Shown: positions 54,474 through 63,660, counted from the stretch's first letter. The stretch: DNA of 64,000 nt from Thermodesulfobacteriota bacterium (GCA_040754335.1 JBFMCV010000001.1:558001-622000); one strand, 5' to 3'. The notes: generated by a model not told the origin, from the letters alone. Numbers and translations: made by a program.

Positions 54474-56084
54474 ATGCCTGGAAGTCAAAACCTGAACAGA
54501 CAGGACCTGATCGAATTTCTGCTCGAGCCCTCTTCGTATCCGCACAGACCCTCCGGGGTCACGCACCTCCAGACGCACATATCCGACGTATTCATTGCCC
54601 CGCCGTACGTTTACAAGATAAAAAAGCCTGTGGACCTCGGCTTCCTCGATTTCACGACGCTCGAGAAAAGAAAGCATTTCTGCACTGTGGAGGTCGAGCT
54701 CAACAGGAGGCTCTGCTCAGGCGTTTACCTGGGAGTCGAGACGATAACGTTCTCCGAGGGCAGGCTCGCGTTAGGCGGCTCCGGCGAGGCCGTGGAATAC
54801 GCCGTCAGGATGAAGGAGCTTCCGGAGAGCGGGTTCCTGCTCAACATGCTCGGGCGAGGCGGTATAGGCGAAGAGGACATGAGGAGGCTCGCCCGGAGGC
54901 TCGTCGATTTCTACGCCTCTCAGCCCCGTAGCGACGAGATCGCCACGTACGGGCAGCCCTGGAGGATAAGGGTGAACATAGACGAGAACCTCTCGCTCAC
55001 GGGAAGGTTCGTCGGCGTCACGATCTCGCGGCCAGCTTACGAAGCCGTCCGTTACTTCAACGAGCGGTTCTTCGGGGAGAACCGCGAGACGTTCTTGAAG
55101 CGCATCGAAGACGGTTTCATAAAGGACTGCCACGGCGACCTCCACCTCGACCATATCAACATCAATCCCGAAGGCATATGCATATACGACTGCATAGAGT
55201 TCAACGAGAGGTTCAGGTACATAGACACGGCTTCCGACATAGCGTTCCTAGCAATGGACCTCGACTATAACGGCTGCCGCGGGCTCTCGCGGTTTATCGT
55301 CGATGAAGTCGCGCGCTTGATGGACGACCCAGGCATTTACGGCGTCATCGACTTCTATAAATGCTACAGGGCCTACGTCCGGGGCAAGGTCGAGAGCATC
55401 AAGGCATTCGAGCCCGAGGTCCCGGAGGACGAGAAGGCGCTCTCCCTTGAGAGGGCAAAAAAATACTTCGGGCTCGCCCTCAGATACGCCCTCTTCGGCT
55501 CGGGTCCCGCGGTCGTCGTCACGTTCGGCGTCATAGGCTCGGGAAAGTCCACGCTCGCCGCTGCTCTCGGGGAGGAGCTCTGCTCGGCCTTAGTCTCGTC
55601 TGACGCCGTGAGGAAGGAGATCACCGGGACTCCGCCTGGGGAGAGGAGATACGAGGGGTGGGAAGGCGGCATATATACTAGCGCGATCACCGAGAAGACT
55701 TACAGGGAGATAATAAGACGCGCTCTCGGCGAGGCGGAAAGGAATATGACAGCCGTGCTCGACGCGAGCTTCTCAAAGCGCAAGTGGAGGGAATTCCTCA
55801 TAGGCGAAGCCGCGTCAAAGGGCATGGACGTCTATTTCGTCAGGACTACGGCGCCCGTTGAGGAGATAGAGATGAGGCTTCTCCGGAGGGAGAGAGAGGG
55901 AGCGGCCCTATCCGACGCAACCGCGGCCATACTGCCGAGGTTTTTAGCCGAGTGGGAGGAGCCCGGCGGGATGGCGAAAGGGTATTATTTCATGGCGGAT
56001 ACGGCAAGACCAGGAGACGAGGTCCTCGATGCGTTATTCAAAGAGATCATAGAGACTGGGGGCCTCCGCCGGGCAAAACCGTAG
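54474..56084 (+). CDS. Fused phosphotransferase-like and P-loop kinase
   Basis: 536 residues. The N-terminal ~330 is an aminoglycoside-phosphotransferase-like domain with the catalytic HGDLHLDHININ (H220) and DCIEFNERFRYIDTASD (metal-binding Asp). The C-terminal part is a P-loop kinase with Walker A GVIGSGKST at 352-360, then ALVSSDAVRKEITG. The same two-part protein (COG2187 + COG0645) is widespread but uncharacterised. It probably phosphorylates a small molecule or protein. It follows the UspA gene by 22 bases and precedes the P-type ATPase by 73. Confidence 0.88.
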   Translation: MPGSQNLNRQDLIEFLLEPSSYPHRPSGVTHLQTHISDVFIAPPYVYKIKKPVDLGFLDFTTLEKRKHFCTVEVELNRRLCSGVYLGVETITFSEGRLALGGSGEAVEYAVRMKELPESGFLLNMLGRGGIGEEDMRRLARRLVDFYASQPRSDEIATYGQPWRIRVNIDENLSLTGRFVGVTISRPAYEAVRYFNERFFGENRETFLKRIEDGFIKDCHGDLHLDHININPEGICIYDCIEFNERFRYIDTASDIAFLAMDLDYNGCRGLSRFIVDEVARLMDDPGIYGVIDFYKCYRAYVRGKVESIKAFEPEVPEDEKALSLERAKKYFGLALRYALFGSGPAVVVTFGVIGSGKSTLAAALGEELCSALVSSDAVRKEITGTPPGERRYEGWEGGIYTSAITEKTYREIIRRALGEAERNMTAVLDASFSKRKWREFLIGEAASKGMDVYFVRTTAPVEEIEMRLLRREREGAALSDATAAILPRFLAEWEEPGGMAKGYYFMADTARPGDEVLDALFKEIIETGGLRRAKP

Positions 56085-56157
56085 CCGCGCCGCGCGAAGC
56101 CGGACGCAACGGTCGTTATATCCCCCTGTTTAGTCGTCTTGTCCTGTGTATAACGTT

Positions 56158-58827
56158 ATGGCCGATACAAGAGAGCCCTGGAACATATCTCAGGAGAATG
56201 TACTGACCGCTCTCGGGGTCTCGCCGGGCGATGGGCTCGCCCGCGGGGAAGCCCTCGCGCGTCTGAAAAAATACGGCCCTAACCGCCTCGTCGAAGCGAA
56301 GCCCAGGAGCGCCCTCTCGATTCTGCTCGCCCAGTTCAGGAGCCTCATAGTCCTCCTTCTCCTGGCGGCCGCCCTGCTCTCATTCGCATTCGAAGACTGG
56401 CCCGAAGGTACGGCCATTGCCGTCGTAATCTTGCTTAACGCCGCGATCGGGTTCCTCACGGAGATAAGGGCCGTGAGGTCCATGGAGGCCCTCTACAGGC
56501 TCGTCCGCGTGGAGGCGACCGTGCTCAGGGACGGGACAGCATCCGTCGTCCGCGCGGAAGAGCTCGTCCCCGGGGACATCGTAATACTGGAGGCGGGAGA
56601 CATAGTGCCGGCCGACATCAGGCTCATAGAGGCGTCAAGGGTTGAGGCGAACGAATCCTCGCTCACGGGCGAATCTATCCCGGTAAGGAAAAACACCGAC
56701 ACGATCGCCGGGGAAGCGCAGCTCTCCGAGCGGACGAACATGGCGTTCATGGGCACAGCGCTCACTAAAGGCTCGGGCAGGGGCGTCGTCACGGCCACAG
56801 GGACAAATACCGACCTCGGGAAGATAAGCGTCCTCGCCGAGAAGGCGGGACACGACAAGACTCCGCTCGAAAAGAGGCTCGACAGGCTCGGGAACAGGCT
56901 CATCTGGGTCACTCTGCTCCTGGCTTCGGCCGTCATCATTGGTGGCGCGCTGACAGGGAGGGATCTCCTCCTAATGATAAAGACGGGGATAGCGCTGGCC
57001 GTGGCCGCCATACCCGAGGGCCTCCCGGTCGTCGCCACGATAGCTCTCGCGAGGGGCATGGTCAGGATGGCTCGGAGGAACGCGCTCGTGAACCGCCTTA
57101 GCGCGGTCGAAACGCTCGGCTCGACGAACATCGTCTGCACGGACAAGACGGGCACGCTGACCGAGAACAGGATGACCGTGGAGAGGATAGTTACTGAAGG
57201 CGTCCTGCTCGGGTTCACGGGCGAGGAAGGGAAATTCCTCGTCGACGGGGCCGAGACGGGGTCGATTGCGGACGAAGCCGCGCTCAGGGTCATAGAGACC
57301 GGCGTGCTCTGTAGCCGAGCAAGGCTCGGCGGCAAGGCTCCAGGAAACGGGGAAGACATCGGAGACCCTCTGGAAGTAGCGCTCCTGCGCGCAGGGGCCC
57401 TTGCCGGCATGGAAAGAGACGTATTACTATCCGCTTACCCGGAAACCGGAGTAGAGGCTTTCGACACTCTCGTCAACATGATGGCCACGTTCCACGAATC
57501 GGACGGGGCTTACAGGGTGGCCGTCAAAGGGGCCCCGGACGCCGTGCTCGCATGCTGCGACAGGGTGCTCACGGCTTCGGGCGCCGCTGTGCTTTCCGGG
57601 GAAAGGAAAGGACACTGGCACGGCAGGAACGACGAGCTCGCCTCGCTCGGCTACAGGGTAATAGCTCACGCCGAGAAGACCGTCACAGACCCGGAATCGG
57701 ATCCATATACGAACCTCACCTTCCTCGGTCTCGTGTGCCTCCTCGACCCGCCACGGCCGGGCGTAAGGGGAGCCATAAGGGAGTGCCTCAAGGCAGGCAT
57801 AAAGGTCGTCATGGTCACGGGCGACCACCCGTCCACGGCGAGGAACATAGCTCTCGCCGTCGGGCTCACCTCCGACCCTGAGGAGCCCGTCATACACGGG
57901 AGGGACCTGAAAAAGATAGATGACCTTCCGGAAGAAGCGAAGAAGCGTCTGAAGGAGTCCCTGATTCTGGCCCGCGTCAGCCCCGAGCAGAAGCTCGGGC
58001 TCGTCTCCTTTTATCAGAAGGAGGGGTTCGTCGTGGCGATGACCGGGGACGGCGTGAACGACGCTCCGGCGCTCAGGAAGGCGGATATAGGGGTCGCGAT
58101 GGGGAAACGCGGTACCCAGGTCGCGAAGGAGGCCGCCGACATAGTGCTCAAGGACGACTCCTTCCAGACGATAGTCCACGCGGTCGAGCAGGGGCGCGTC
58201 ATCTTCGGCAACATTAGGAAGTTCATATTCTACCTACTCTCCTGCAACGTGAGCGAGATAATGATAGTCACGGCGGCGTCGTTCGCCCCCGTCCCGCTCC
58301 CGCTCCTCCCCCTCCAGATACTATTCCTCAACCTCGTGACGGACGTGTTCCCCGCGCTTGCCCTCGGCATGGGCGAAGGGGACGAGAGGGTGATGAGCAT
58401 GCCGCCGAGAGACCCGAAAGAGCCGCTGATAACACGTAGGGGGTGGCTGGGCATAGCCTCTTACGGCGCGCTTATAACGGCGAGCGTCCTCGGGGCGCTC
58501 TTCGTGTCGGTCTACTCGCTGGGACTCTCGGAGGAGCAATCCGTATCCGTATCTTTCCTCACGCTCGCTTTCGCCCAGATATTCCACGTGTTCAACATGC
58601 GTGACGCCGGGTCGCCTCTCGTCATTAACGAGGTCACCCGGAACGGCTATGTATGGGGAGCGGTTGCCCTCTGCGCGCTTCTGACCATGGCCGCGGTCCT
58701 CACCGGGCCTGCGGCCCGCGTGCTCGGCATCGTCGACCCCGGCCCCGGGGGCTGGAAACTGATAGCCGCGGCTAGTCTTGTCCCGCTCGTCGTCGGGCAA
58801 GCGCTCAAGCATGTCTTGAAGAAATGA
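56158..58827 (+). CDS. Ca2+-type P-type ATPase
   Basis: 889-residue ion pump of the PMR1/SERCA group (P2A/B). The phosphorylated Asp is D329 in CTDKTGTLTENRM; other motifs are LTGESIPVRKN, the membrane PEGLP turn (AAIPEGLPVVATIALARGMV), MVTGDHPSTARNIA and TGDGVNDAPALRKADIGVAM. The GDGVNDAP hinge and ion-site PEGLP place it with Ca2+/Mn2+ pumps. ATG 56158 is preferred to a GTG twelve bases earlier; neither has a clear ribosome site. Likely exports or sequesters a divalent cation under stress. Confidence 0.93.
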   Translation: MADTREPWNISQENVLTALGVSPGDGLARGEALARLKKYGPNRLVEAKPRSALSILLAQFRSLIVLLLLAAALLSFAFEDWPEGTAIAVVILLNAAIGFLTEIRAVRSMEALYRLVRVEATVLRDGTASVVRAEELVPGDIVILEAGDIVPADIRLIEASRVEANESSLTGESIPVRKNTDTIAGEAQLSERTNMAFMGTALTKGSGRGVVTATGTNTDLGKISVLAEKAGHDKTPLEKRLDRLGNRLIWVTLLLASAVIIGGALTGRDLLLMIKTGIALAVAAIPEGLPVVATIALARGMVRMARRNALVNRLSAVETLGSTNIVCTDKTGTLTENRMTVERIVTEGVLLGFTGEEGKFLVDGAETGSIADEAALRVIETGVLCSRARLGGKAPGNGEDIGDPLEVALLRAGALAGMERDVLLSAYPETGVEAFDTLVNMMATFHESDGAYRVAVKGAPDAVLACCDRVLTASGAAVLSGERKGHWHGRNDELASLGYRVIAHAEKTVTDPESDPYTNLTFLGLVCLLDPPRPGVRGAIRECLKAGIKVVMVTGDHPSTARNIALAVGLTSDPEEPVIHGRDLKKIDDLPEEAKKRLKESLILARVSPEQKLGLVSFYQKEGFVVAMTGDGVNDAPALRKADIGVAMGKRGTQVAKEAADIVLKDDSFQTIVHAVEQGRVIFGNIRKFIFYLLSCNVSEIMIVTAASFAPVPLPLLPLQILFLNLVTDVFPALALGMGEGDERVMSMPPRDPKEPLITRRGWLGIASYGALITASVLGALFVSVYSLGLSEEQSVSVSFLTLAFAQIFHVFNMRDAGSPLVINEVTRNGYVWGAVALCALLTMAAVLTGPAARVLGIVDPGPGGWKLIAAASLVPLVVGQALKHVLKK

Positions 58828-58852
58828 TCCCGTGAGGGGGCTCCTCACGGGA
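58828..58852. terminator. Stem-loop between convergent genes
   Basis: Perfect 10-bp stem TCCCGTGAGG (58828-58837) and CCTCACGGGA (58843-58852) with a GGGCT loop, immediately after the P-type ATPase stop. No T run, so terminator function is not certain. Confidence 0.55.
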
Positions 58853-58866
58853 CCGTGGATTGCAGT

Positions 58867-59934
58867 TTAAACGGTGGGGTCAGGGACTATCTGGTAAATG
58901 ACGCTGCTCCCGCTGTAGAAGGGCCTGTAATATGCGGCCCCGAAAAGATAGTAAGTGGTCCCGTTCACGACCTTCGGCTGGGCGCCCTCGGGCAGTGAGT
59001 CCACGGTCGCTCCGACCGGGGGCTGGACTACCTGGAACCCCGCGTCCTGGGACGAATAGAACGCGCCTCCGCAGTCGTAGTACTGGTCGTCGCCCGCGTA
59101 TACAGTATCGCAGGAGGGCGGAAGCGTATTGACTACCGCTCCCGGCGGCGGCGGCACGACTACGTACTGGCTCCCCTGGGGAGCGTAATAGACGCCGTCA
59201 GCGTAATAGAACGGGTTACCGGATACGTAAACTGTCGTCGAGCTCGCCGGAATGCTCGCTATGGCGGCGCCCATGGCGAGGCCGCCCGCGAACGCCCATC
59301 CGCCGTAATAGCCGCCCCAAGACCCCCAGTATCCGCCCCAGTAGTTGTTATACTCGGTGCAGTTGTAGCAGTTGTTATTGTTCCTGTTGTTCGAATTATT
59401 ATTGTTGTTGTCGTTGTTATTGTTATTGTTATTGGTGTTCCTGTTGTTCGCGTTGTTCGCGTTTGTGTTGGCCCGGTTCGTATTCTGGTTAGCGTTCGTG
59501 CCGGCGTTCGGGTTGGTGTTAGTCCTGTTCATGTTCTGCCCCTGATCGGCCATGTTCTCGCGGTTCTGGCCGGCCTCCGAGTTCTGAAACTCGGACTGCC
59601 GGTTGGAGAACGAGTCCTGGTCTCCTCCGAAATCGTCCCTGTTCTGGCCGAAATCGGAATCCTGGAAGGACTGCCTGTCGCCCATACCGGAGTTGTCGAA
59701 GGACTGCCTGCTGCCGAAATTATCCCCCTGATAACCCCTGTAGCCGGACATGTCGCCCATTCCGTTCCCGGAGTACCTCACGTTCCCCATGCCCCTGTTA
59801 CCGGCGCCCCTGTAGCCTCCGCCGAAGCCGCCCCGTGAAAAGGCGTCCGTCGTCATGAATACGCCCGAAGCCAGAAACGCTATAACTGCCGCCGACGCGG
59901 CCGTTCTATTTATTAAATGTTTTAGGTTTCCCAT
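58867..59934 (-). CDS. DUF6515-like secreted protein, Asn-rich
   Basis: 355 residues. Signal peptide (about 1-32), then a long low-complexity middle: Gly/Asn/Gln/Met repeats and an Asn tract at about 165-188 broken by few other residues. The C-terminal ~130 matches DUF6515: repeats of the type NPFYYADGVYYAPQGSQYVV, YDCGGAFYSSQDAGFQVVQP, YYLFGAAYYRPFYS, each with a PPPGA or PPVGA turn. Function is unknown; perhaps a surface or envelope assembly protein. It directly follows the DUF2092 gene (1-base gap) and is co-transcribed with it. Confidence 0.85.
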   Translation of the reverse strand: MGNLKHLINRTAASAAVIAFLASGVFMTTDAFSRGGFGGGYRGAGNRGMGNVRYSGNGMGDMSGYRGYQGDNFGSRQSFDNSGMGDRQSFQDSDFGQNRDDFGGDQDSFSNRQSEFQNSEAGQNRENMADQGQNMNRTNTNPNAGTNANQNTNRANTNANNANNRNTNNNNNNNDNNNNNSNNRNNNNCYNCTEYNNYWGGYWGSWGGYYGGWAFAGGLAMGAAIASIPASSTTVYVSGNPFYYADGVYYAPQGSQYVVVPPPPGAVVNTLPPSCDTVYAGDDQYYDCGGAFYSSQDAGFQVVQPPVGATVDSLPEGAQPKVVNGTTYYLFGAAYYRPFYSGSSVIYQIVPDPTV

Positions 59935-59935
59935 T

Positions 59936-60763
59936 TTACTCCCCCGTATTATTGTTATTTGTTTTCATTTTTATAAATTCTATCTGCACCGCCCCTTCAG
60001 GCAGCACCGGCGTGAATACCGACGCGTTTACCGCCGGGTTTAAAGCCCAGTCGGAAAATACCGCCGAGTATTGAGGTCCGCCCGGTATGGTCTTGTAGGT
60101 TATGACCAGCTTGCAGGGGAGCGCCTCCTTGCCGTTCGATATCCATATCTGCCAGTCAATGAACTTCTCGACGAAAGCCAGGTGCTTGCACGACTGCCCG
60201 TTAATCGTGCTGTCGCCTATGACAACGCCCGCCGCGACGTTCGTCACGAACGCCTTATAAGGATCGCTCACAACAACATCGGAAAGGGGAAGCGTGAAAC
60301 CGTATTCGACCATGAGTTTGTCCATCGCGTCGTCGAGGTTCGCGGGAACGGGAAGGTTACCGTAAAAGTTCTTGTCCACGTCGAGCACCGTGACGTCCTT
60401 GCCCGTGTACCATACCTTTCTTCCGATCAGGTCCCCCGCGTATTCCGCGTAGACCTTGTCAGGCCTCTGGAGAGTCACGTTCGCTGAGCCGCCGTACATT
60501 ATCTGCTGCCCGGATACGATGAGCTGGTCGAAGTTTATATCGGCTCTGAAAGTGAGGGTTTTCGCTGAAGCGAGCGTCGAGCTCATGGATTTGAGCAGCT
60601 TGTCGGCTACGGGGTCGATCACGGGTGTTACCGGCGCTGTTTGAGTCGCGTCGTCCTGAGCGAACGCGTCCCCGCCCGGCAGGGGCGAAAACAGGAAAGG
60701 CGCAGCGACGAAGGACAGTAATAAAAGGAAAAAGAGCTTCAAATCAGGGATAAATCTCTTCAT
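59936..60763 (-). CDS. DUF2092 periplasmic protein
   Basis: 275 residues with a signal peptide (LFFLLLLSFVAAPFLFSPL). DUF2092 pattern: KLLKSMSSTLASAKTLTFRA, then IMYGGSANVTLQRPDKVYAE, WYTGKDVTVLDVDKNFYGNL and CKHLAFVEKFIDWQIWISNG. The fold is like LolA/LppX half-barrels that carry lipid or lipoprotein. It leads the two-gene unit with the DUF6515 protein. ATG 60763 has GGAGGAG nine bases before; ATG 60772 is too close to it. Ends in an Asn-rich tail (KMKTNNNNTGE). Confidence 0.87.
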   Translation of the reverse strand: MKRFIPDLKLFFLLLLSFVAAPFLFSPLPGGDAFAQDDATQTAPVTPVIDPVADKLLKSMSSTLASAKTLTFRADINFDQLIVSGQQIMYGGSANVTLQRPDKVYAEYAGDLIGRKVWYTGKDVTVLDVDKNFYGNLPVPANLDDAMDKLMVEYGFTLPLSDVVVSDPYKAFVTNVAAGVVIGDSTINGQSCKHLAFVEKFIDWQIWISNGKEALPCKLVITYKTIPGGPQYSAVFSDWALNPAVNASVFTPVLPEGAVQIEFIKMKTNNNNTGE

Positions 60764-60845
60764 GTATAACATCTCCTCCTGTAATATTATGCCCTAATTC
60801 TATATCAGATTTGTAAAAATCTCATTAATAAATTCCGGGGCCGGC

Positions 60846-61277
60846 TCAGCCGTGCCTTACTATGAGCACCGGGCACGGGGAGGAGAACATCACCTTGTGG
60901 CTCGTCGTGCCGAGCGAGACCTCTCCCGATTCGGTCCTTACGCCGTGGGACCCCATGATTATGAGGTCTACGCCCATCTCTTTCGCGTACGTGTCTATGA
61001 CCCTCCAGCGTGGCCCGATCAGTATGTCCGTATGCACGTCGAGCCCGCTTTTTTCGAAAATGTCCTTCTCCTCAGCCATCTTCTCCTGCATCTGCGCCTC
61101 GAGCGTCCTGTAAAATTCCCTTATCTCCTCGTCAGCCTCTTCGTATCTGAGCGGCTCTATGGCGTGGAGCAGATAAACGGACGCGCCCAGAGCCCGGGCC
61201 AGGTAGAGCGCGTGCTCCCTCGCGTTCACGGACCTGGGGGCGAAATCGGTCGGGAACAGTATCTTCTCGATCTTCAA
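60846..61277 (-). CDS. Single-domain universal stress protein
   Basis: 143 residues with one Usp domain: KIEKILFPTDFAPRSVNARE, YLARALGASVYLLHAIEPLR, and loop MGSHGVRTESGEVSLGTTSH, giving the ATP-type G-x2-G...G-T form. The fifth UspA in the window and the only single-domain one; sequence is unlike the four tandem types. It is 54 bases downstream of the CBS gene and could be co-transcribed. Confidence 0.92.
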   Translation of the reverse strand: MKIEKILFPTDFAPRSVNAREHALYLARALGASVYLLHAIEPLRYEEADEEIREFYRTLEAQMQEKMAEEKDIFEKSGLDVHTDILIGPRWRVIDTYAKEMGVDLIIMGSHGVRTESGEVSLGTTSHKVMFSSPCPVLIVRHG

Positions 61278-61331
61278 TTAAAGTCTCCTTTTGAGCGATA
61301 TTCTAATACCATTAACGCCGGATGGTAAGTA

Positions 61332-61724
61332 TCATTTTTTCTCCGCGTCTAGAGCCCTTACGAGCCCGTTCAGTATGTCCGTGGTCGTAAGCACGCCCTT
61401 GAGCTCTCCGGAGGCAGAAACCACCGGCAGGGCGTTGAACTTGTTCTTGCTGATAAGCTCAGCCGCCTCTTTGAGAGGGATGTCCTCATTCACCGTTACG
61501 GGGTCGGGGGTCATCACGGAGGATACCTTGAGTCCCGGCTCTGAAAGCGTTTCCATGACCGCCAGTCTCAGGTCCCTGTCGGTCACTATCCCTATGAGCT
61601 TCCCGCCCTCGAGCACCGGGGCCTGGCGTATTTTCAAATCAGTCAGCTTTCCGAAAGCTACCCTGACGTCCTCGTCCGGCGGGAACGTCACCGGGTCCCT
61701 GGTCATGCACTCCTTCACGAGCAT
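61332..61724 (-). CDS. Two-CBS-domain protein, short
   Basis: 130 residues, a CBS pair: MTRDPVTFPPDEDVRVAFGK, QAPVLEGGKLIGIVTDRDLR; MTPDPVTVNEDIPLKEAAEL, NALPVVSASGELKGVLTTTD. Nucleotide-binding sensor type. It precedes the single-domain UspA and so repeats the CBS-UspA neighbour pattern of the plus-strand stress island. GGGAGGAAG-type purines precede the ATG. Confidence 0.9.
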   Translation of the reverse strand: MLVKECMTRDPVTFPPDEDVRVAFGKLTDLKIRQAPVLEGGKLIGIVTDRDLRLAVMETLSEPGLKVSSVMTPDPVTVNEDIPLKEAAELISKNKFNALPVVSASGELKGVLTTTDILNGLVRALDAEKK

Positions 61725-62002
61725 GGGCTTCCTCCCTGATCTTTAGTCCGCCCGTAAGCCAAACCCCTGGGCATGACATATAATCTGCTCATTCGGCGCG
61801 GGAAATCCAGCCCTGGAGTTAAAAAATGCCGCCGACAGGAGTATTTTTTATGCCATTTTTGGAAATTCCGATGCTTTCCAAGAGAAAAATCGGCTCTTCA
61901 GATGTCGACGTAATGGAAGTAATATTTAACCTCTGTGGGATCAATTCACAATATCCTGGGGTGAGCATCGGCTCTTGGATTTTACGGCCTGTGATATATT
62001 CC

Positions 62003-62011
62003 GTGTTATAA
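62003..62011 (+). promoter_or_regulatory. Possible extended -10 promoter
   Basis: TGTTATAAT (62003-62011) is an ideal extended -10 about 30 bases before the ATG of the secreted protein. No clear -35 is seen. The 318-base gap between the CBS gene and this protein holds no other feature. Confidence 0.4.
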
Positions 62012-62042
62012 TATATAGAATATCTTGAAGGGGGTATTTCAA

Positions 62043-62870
62043 ATGTATTTGACCAGATCGTTTATCAGCCTTGTATTAGCTTCATTTTTTATGATTTTTC
62101 TTTCTGTAAAGGATGTAAGGGCCGGAGACGTCCAGTTTTTCATTACGGACAATTTCTCAACACCGGGGCAAAGGATTTGCTGGATATGCACGGGACCTTT
62201 TCTCAGGAGTACTGGTTTGCATTACTTCACAGCGCCCTTCACCGCTAAGTATTTTTACAGCGCTCAAGACGGTATCGGAAGTCAATACGGCGAATGGAGC
62301 TGTTATTACAACTACGCGAATGATGCAGGGGGGGAACTTCGATGCCTGGGCCCCAGGGCCGGATTCACCTATGGATTCACGTTTAATTTACCAAGTAACG
62401 CCATGGGGGTAGAGTTTGTACAGGCCGCACCCGGGTACGATGCTAAACTGATACAACGCGTGGCCCCTACAAGAACACAATCAGCGGAGGCAACAGCACC
62501 TGCACCCGTTGCTTATACCGCCTCTCTCGGGGACGACGCCAAAGAAGACAAACCGGACAGGGATACATTCACTTTCGACGCGGTCGAAGGGGACGATATA
62601 GTCCTCAGTCTCACAGGAGACCCGGCTAAAGGCCACATCGGGTCCCTAGCCAGACTCAAGCTCCGCCGTCTCGGAGCCGGCTCCGGCGAAGAACTAGCCG
62701 AAGGCAGCGTTCCCCTCAGGCTGAAAACGACTATATCTGAAACGGGGACGTACGAAGCTGTCGTCGAGCAGGATGACAAGCAGAAAGACGATTGGTTCAG
62801 GGGAGATTACTTCCTCGTTCTCAGGCCGGGCATAGCGGATCTCATACCGGCCGAAGACGTCGAACAATGA
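62043..62870 (+). CDS. Secreted protein with PPC-like C-terminal domain
   Basis: 275 residues: signal peptide (about 1-27), an N-terminal part with DVQFFITDNFSTPGQRICWI and a CXXC (CWIC), plus two later Cys, and a hydrophobic LHYFTAPFTAKYFYS stretch. The last 120 residues (DRDTFTFDAVEGDDIVLSL to GTYEAVVEQDDKQKDDWF) resemble the bacterial pre-peptidase C-terminal (PPC) beta-sandwich. No function is assigned. A G-rich GAAGGGGG site precedes ATG 62043. It stands alone, with a TetR gene convergent downstream. Confidence 0.78.
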   Translation: MYLTRSFISLVLASFFMIFLSVKDVRAGDVQFFITDNFSTPGQRICWICTGPFLRSTGLHYFTAPFTAKYFYSAQDGIGSQYGEWSCYYNYANDAGGELRCLGPRAGFTYGFTFNLPSNAMGVEFVQAAPGYDAKLIQRVAPTRTQSAEATAPAPVAYTASLGDDAKEDKPDRDTFTFDAVEGDDIVLSLTGDPAKGHIGSLARLKLRRLGAGSGEELAEGSVPLRLKTTISETGTYEAVVEQDDKQKDDWFRGDYFLVLRPGIADLIPAEDVEQ

Positions 62871-62951
62871 TCTCTAAATGCGCTGAAATCCGCCGAGTGA
62901 ATTCGTGTAACTCGTTTTTATTCGAGATCAAGCGGGGAACATGACTTATCG

Positions 62952-63563
62952 TTACGCCGAGGCCGTGGGGTGCTGTCCGTTATCGAATCCCAGAACCCTA
63001 AGTGAAGATGCGGCGGTTTCCTCCACGAGCTTTCCGTAGGGGGTGTCGAGCATGCCGCTCGTATGGAAGAGTATCGCACGCGTGACCATGCCTATGACGA
63101 AGGCCGCGCCCAGGTTCTCGTCCATGTCTATGAACACCCCTTCCCTTACCCCCTCGCCTATGATATCGACGAATATGTCCCTCGGTTTCCTCTTATCGTA
63201 AGGCATTTTTCCCAGTTCCGTGAAGTGCCCTACCATAATATAGGCGTAGGCTTCCTTCTCCCGCTCGGCGAAGTCGAAGAACGCCCGGACAGCTGCCGAG
63301 AGTTTTTCCGCGGGGCCGGGGGCGGGCGCTGTTTTCTCGGAGAGCTCGTCCCTGAAAGCGTCCATGTAACGGACGAAGAGCTTGTAGGCGAGGTCGCTCT
63401 TGCTCTCGAAGTAATTGTATATCGTGCCTTCGGATACTCCTGCGTCCCTCGCTATCTCTTTCGTCGTCGTGGCGGTTATGCCCTTTTTTATGAAGAGCCT
63501 GAGCGCGGCGCCCTGTATCCTCTCGGACGGGTCAACTGCTTTCGTTTTCGAAGGGGTCAGCAT
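62952..63563 (-). CDS. TetR-family transcriptional regulator
   Basis: 203 residues. N-terminal helix-turn-helix at about 28-55: IARDAGVSEGTIYNYFESKS (with the typical GxIYNYFxSK), preceded by RIQGAALRLFIKKGITATTT. The larger C-terminal ligand domain (about 85-195) is helical with no recognised subtype. It would repress nearby or distant genes upon ligand loss; the neighbours on its strand are the NosL-like gene upstream (~98 bases), so it may control that. Confidence 0.9.
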   Translation of the reverse strand: MLTPSKTKAVDPSERIQGAALRLFIKKGITATTTKEIARDAGVSEGTIYNYFESKSDLAYKLFVRYMDAFRDELSEKTAPAPGPAEKLSAAVRAFFDFAEREKEAYAYIMVGHFTELGKMPYDKRKPRDIFVDIIGEGVREGVFIDMDENLGAAFVIGMVTRAILFHTSGMLDTPYGKLVEETAASSLRVLGFDNGQHPTASA

Positions 63564-63660
63564 GGTTTGTTAAATCGAACAAATATAATATGCGTAATGT
63601 TTCCTGAATCAAATATATTCATACCCTCGAGCGTCAGCGGATGCGTTCATCAGGCGGAGC

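Noticed and set aside
54771-55154. Antisense frame within the fused kinase gene
   Set aside because: The forward gene has clear kinase motifs; the antisense is a GC-bias artefact.
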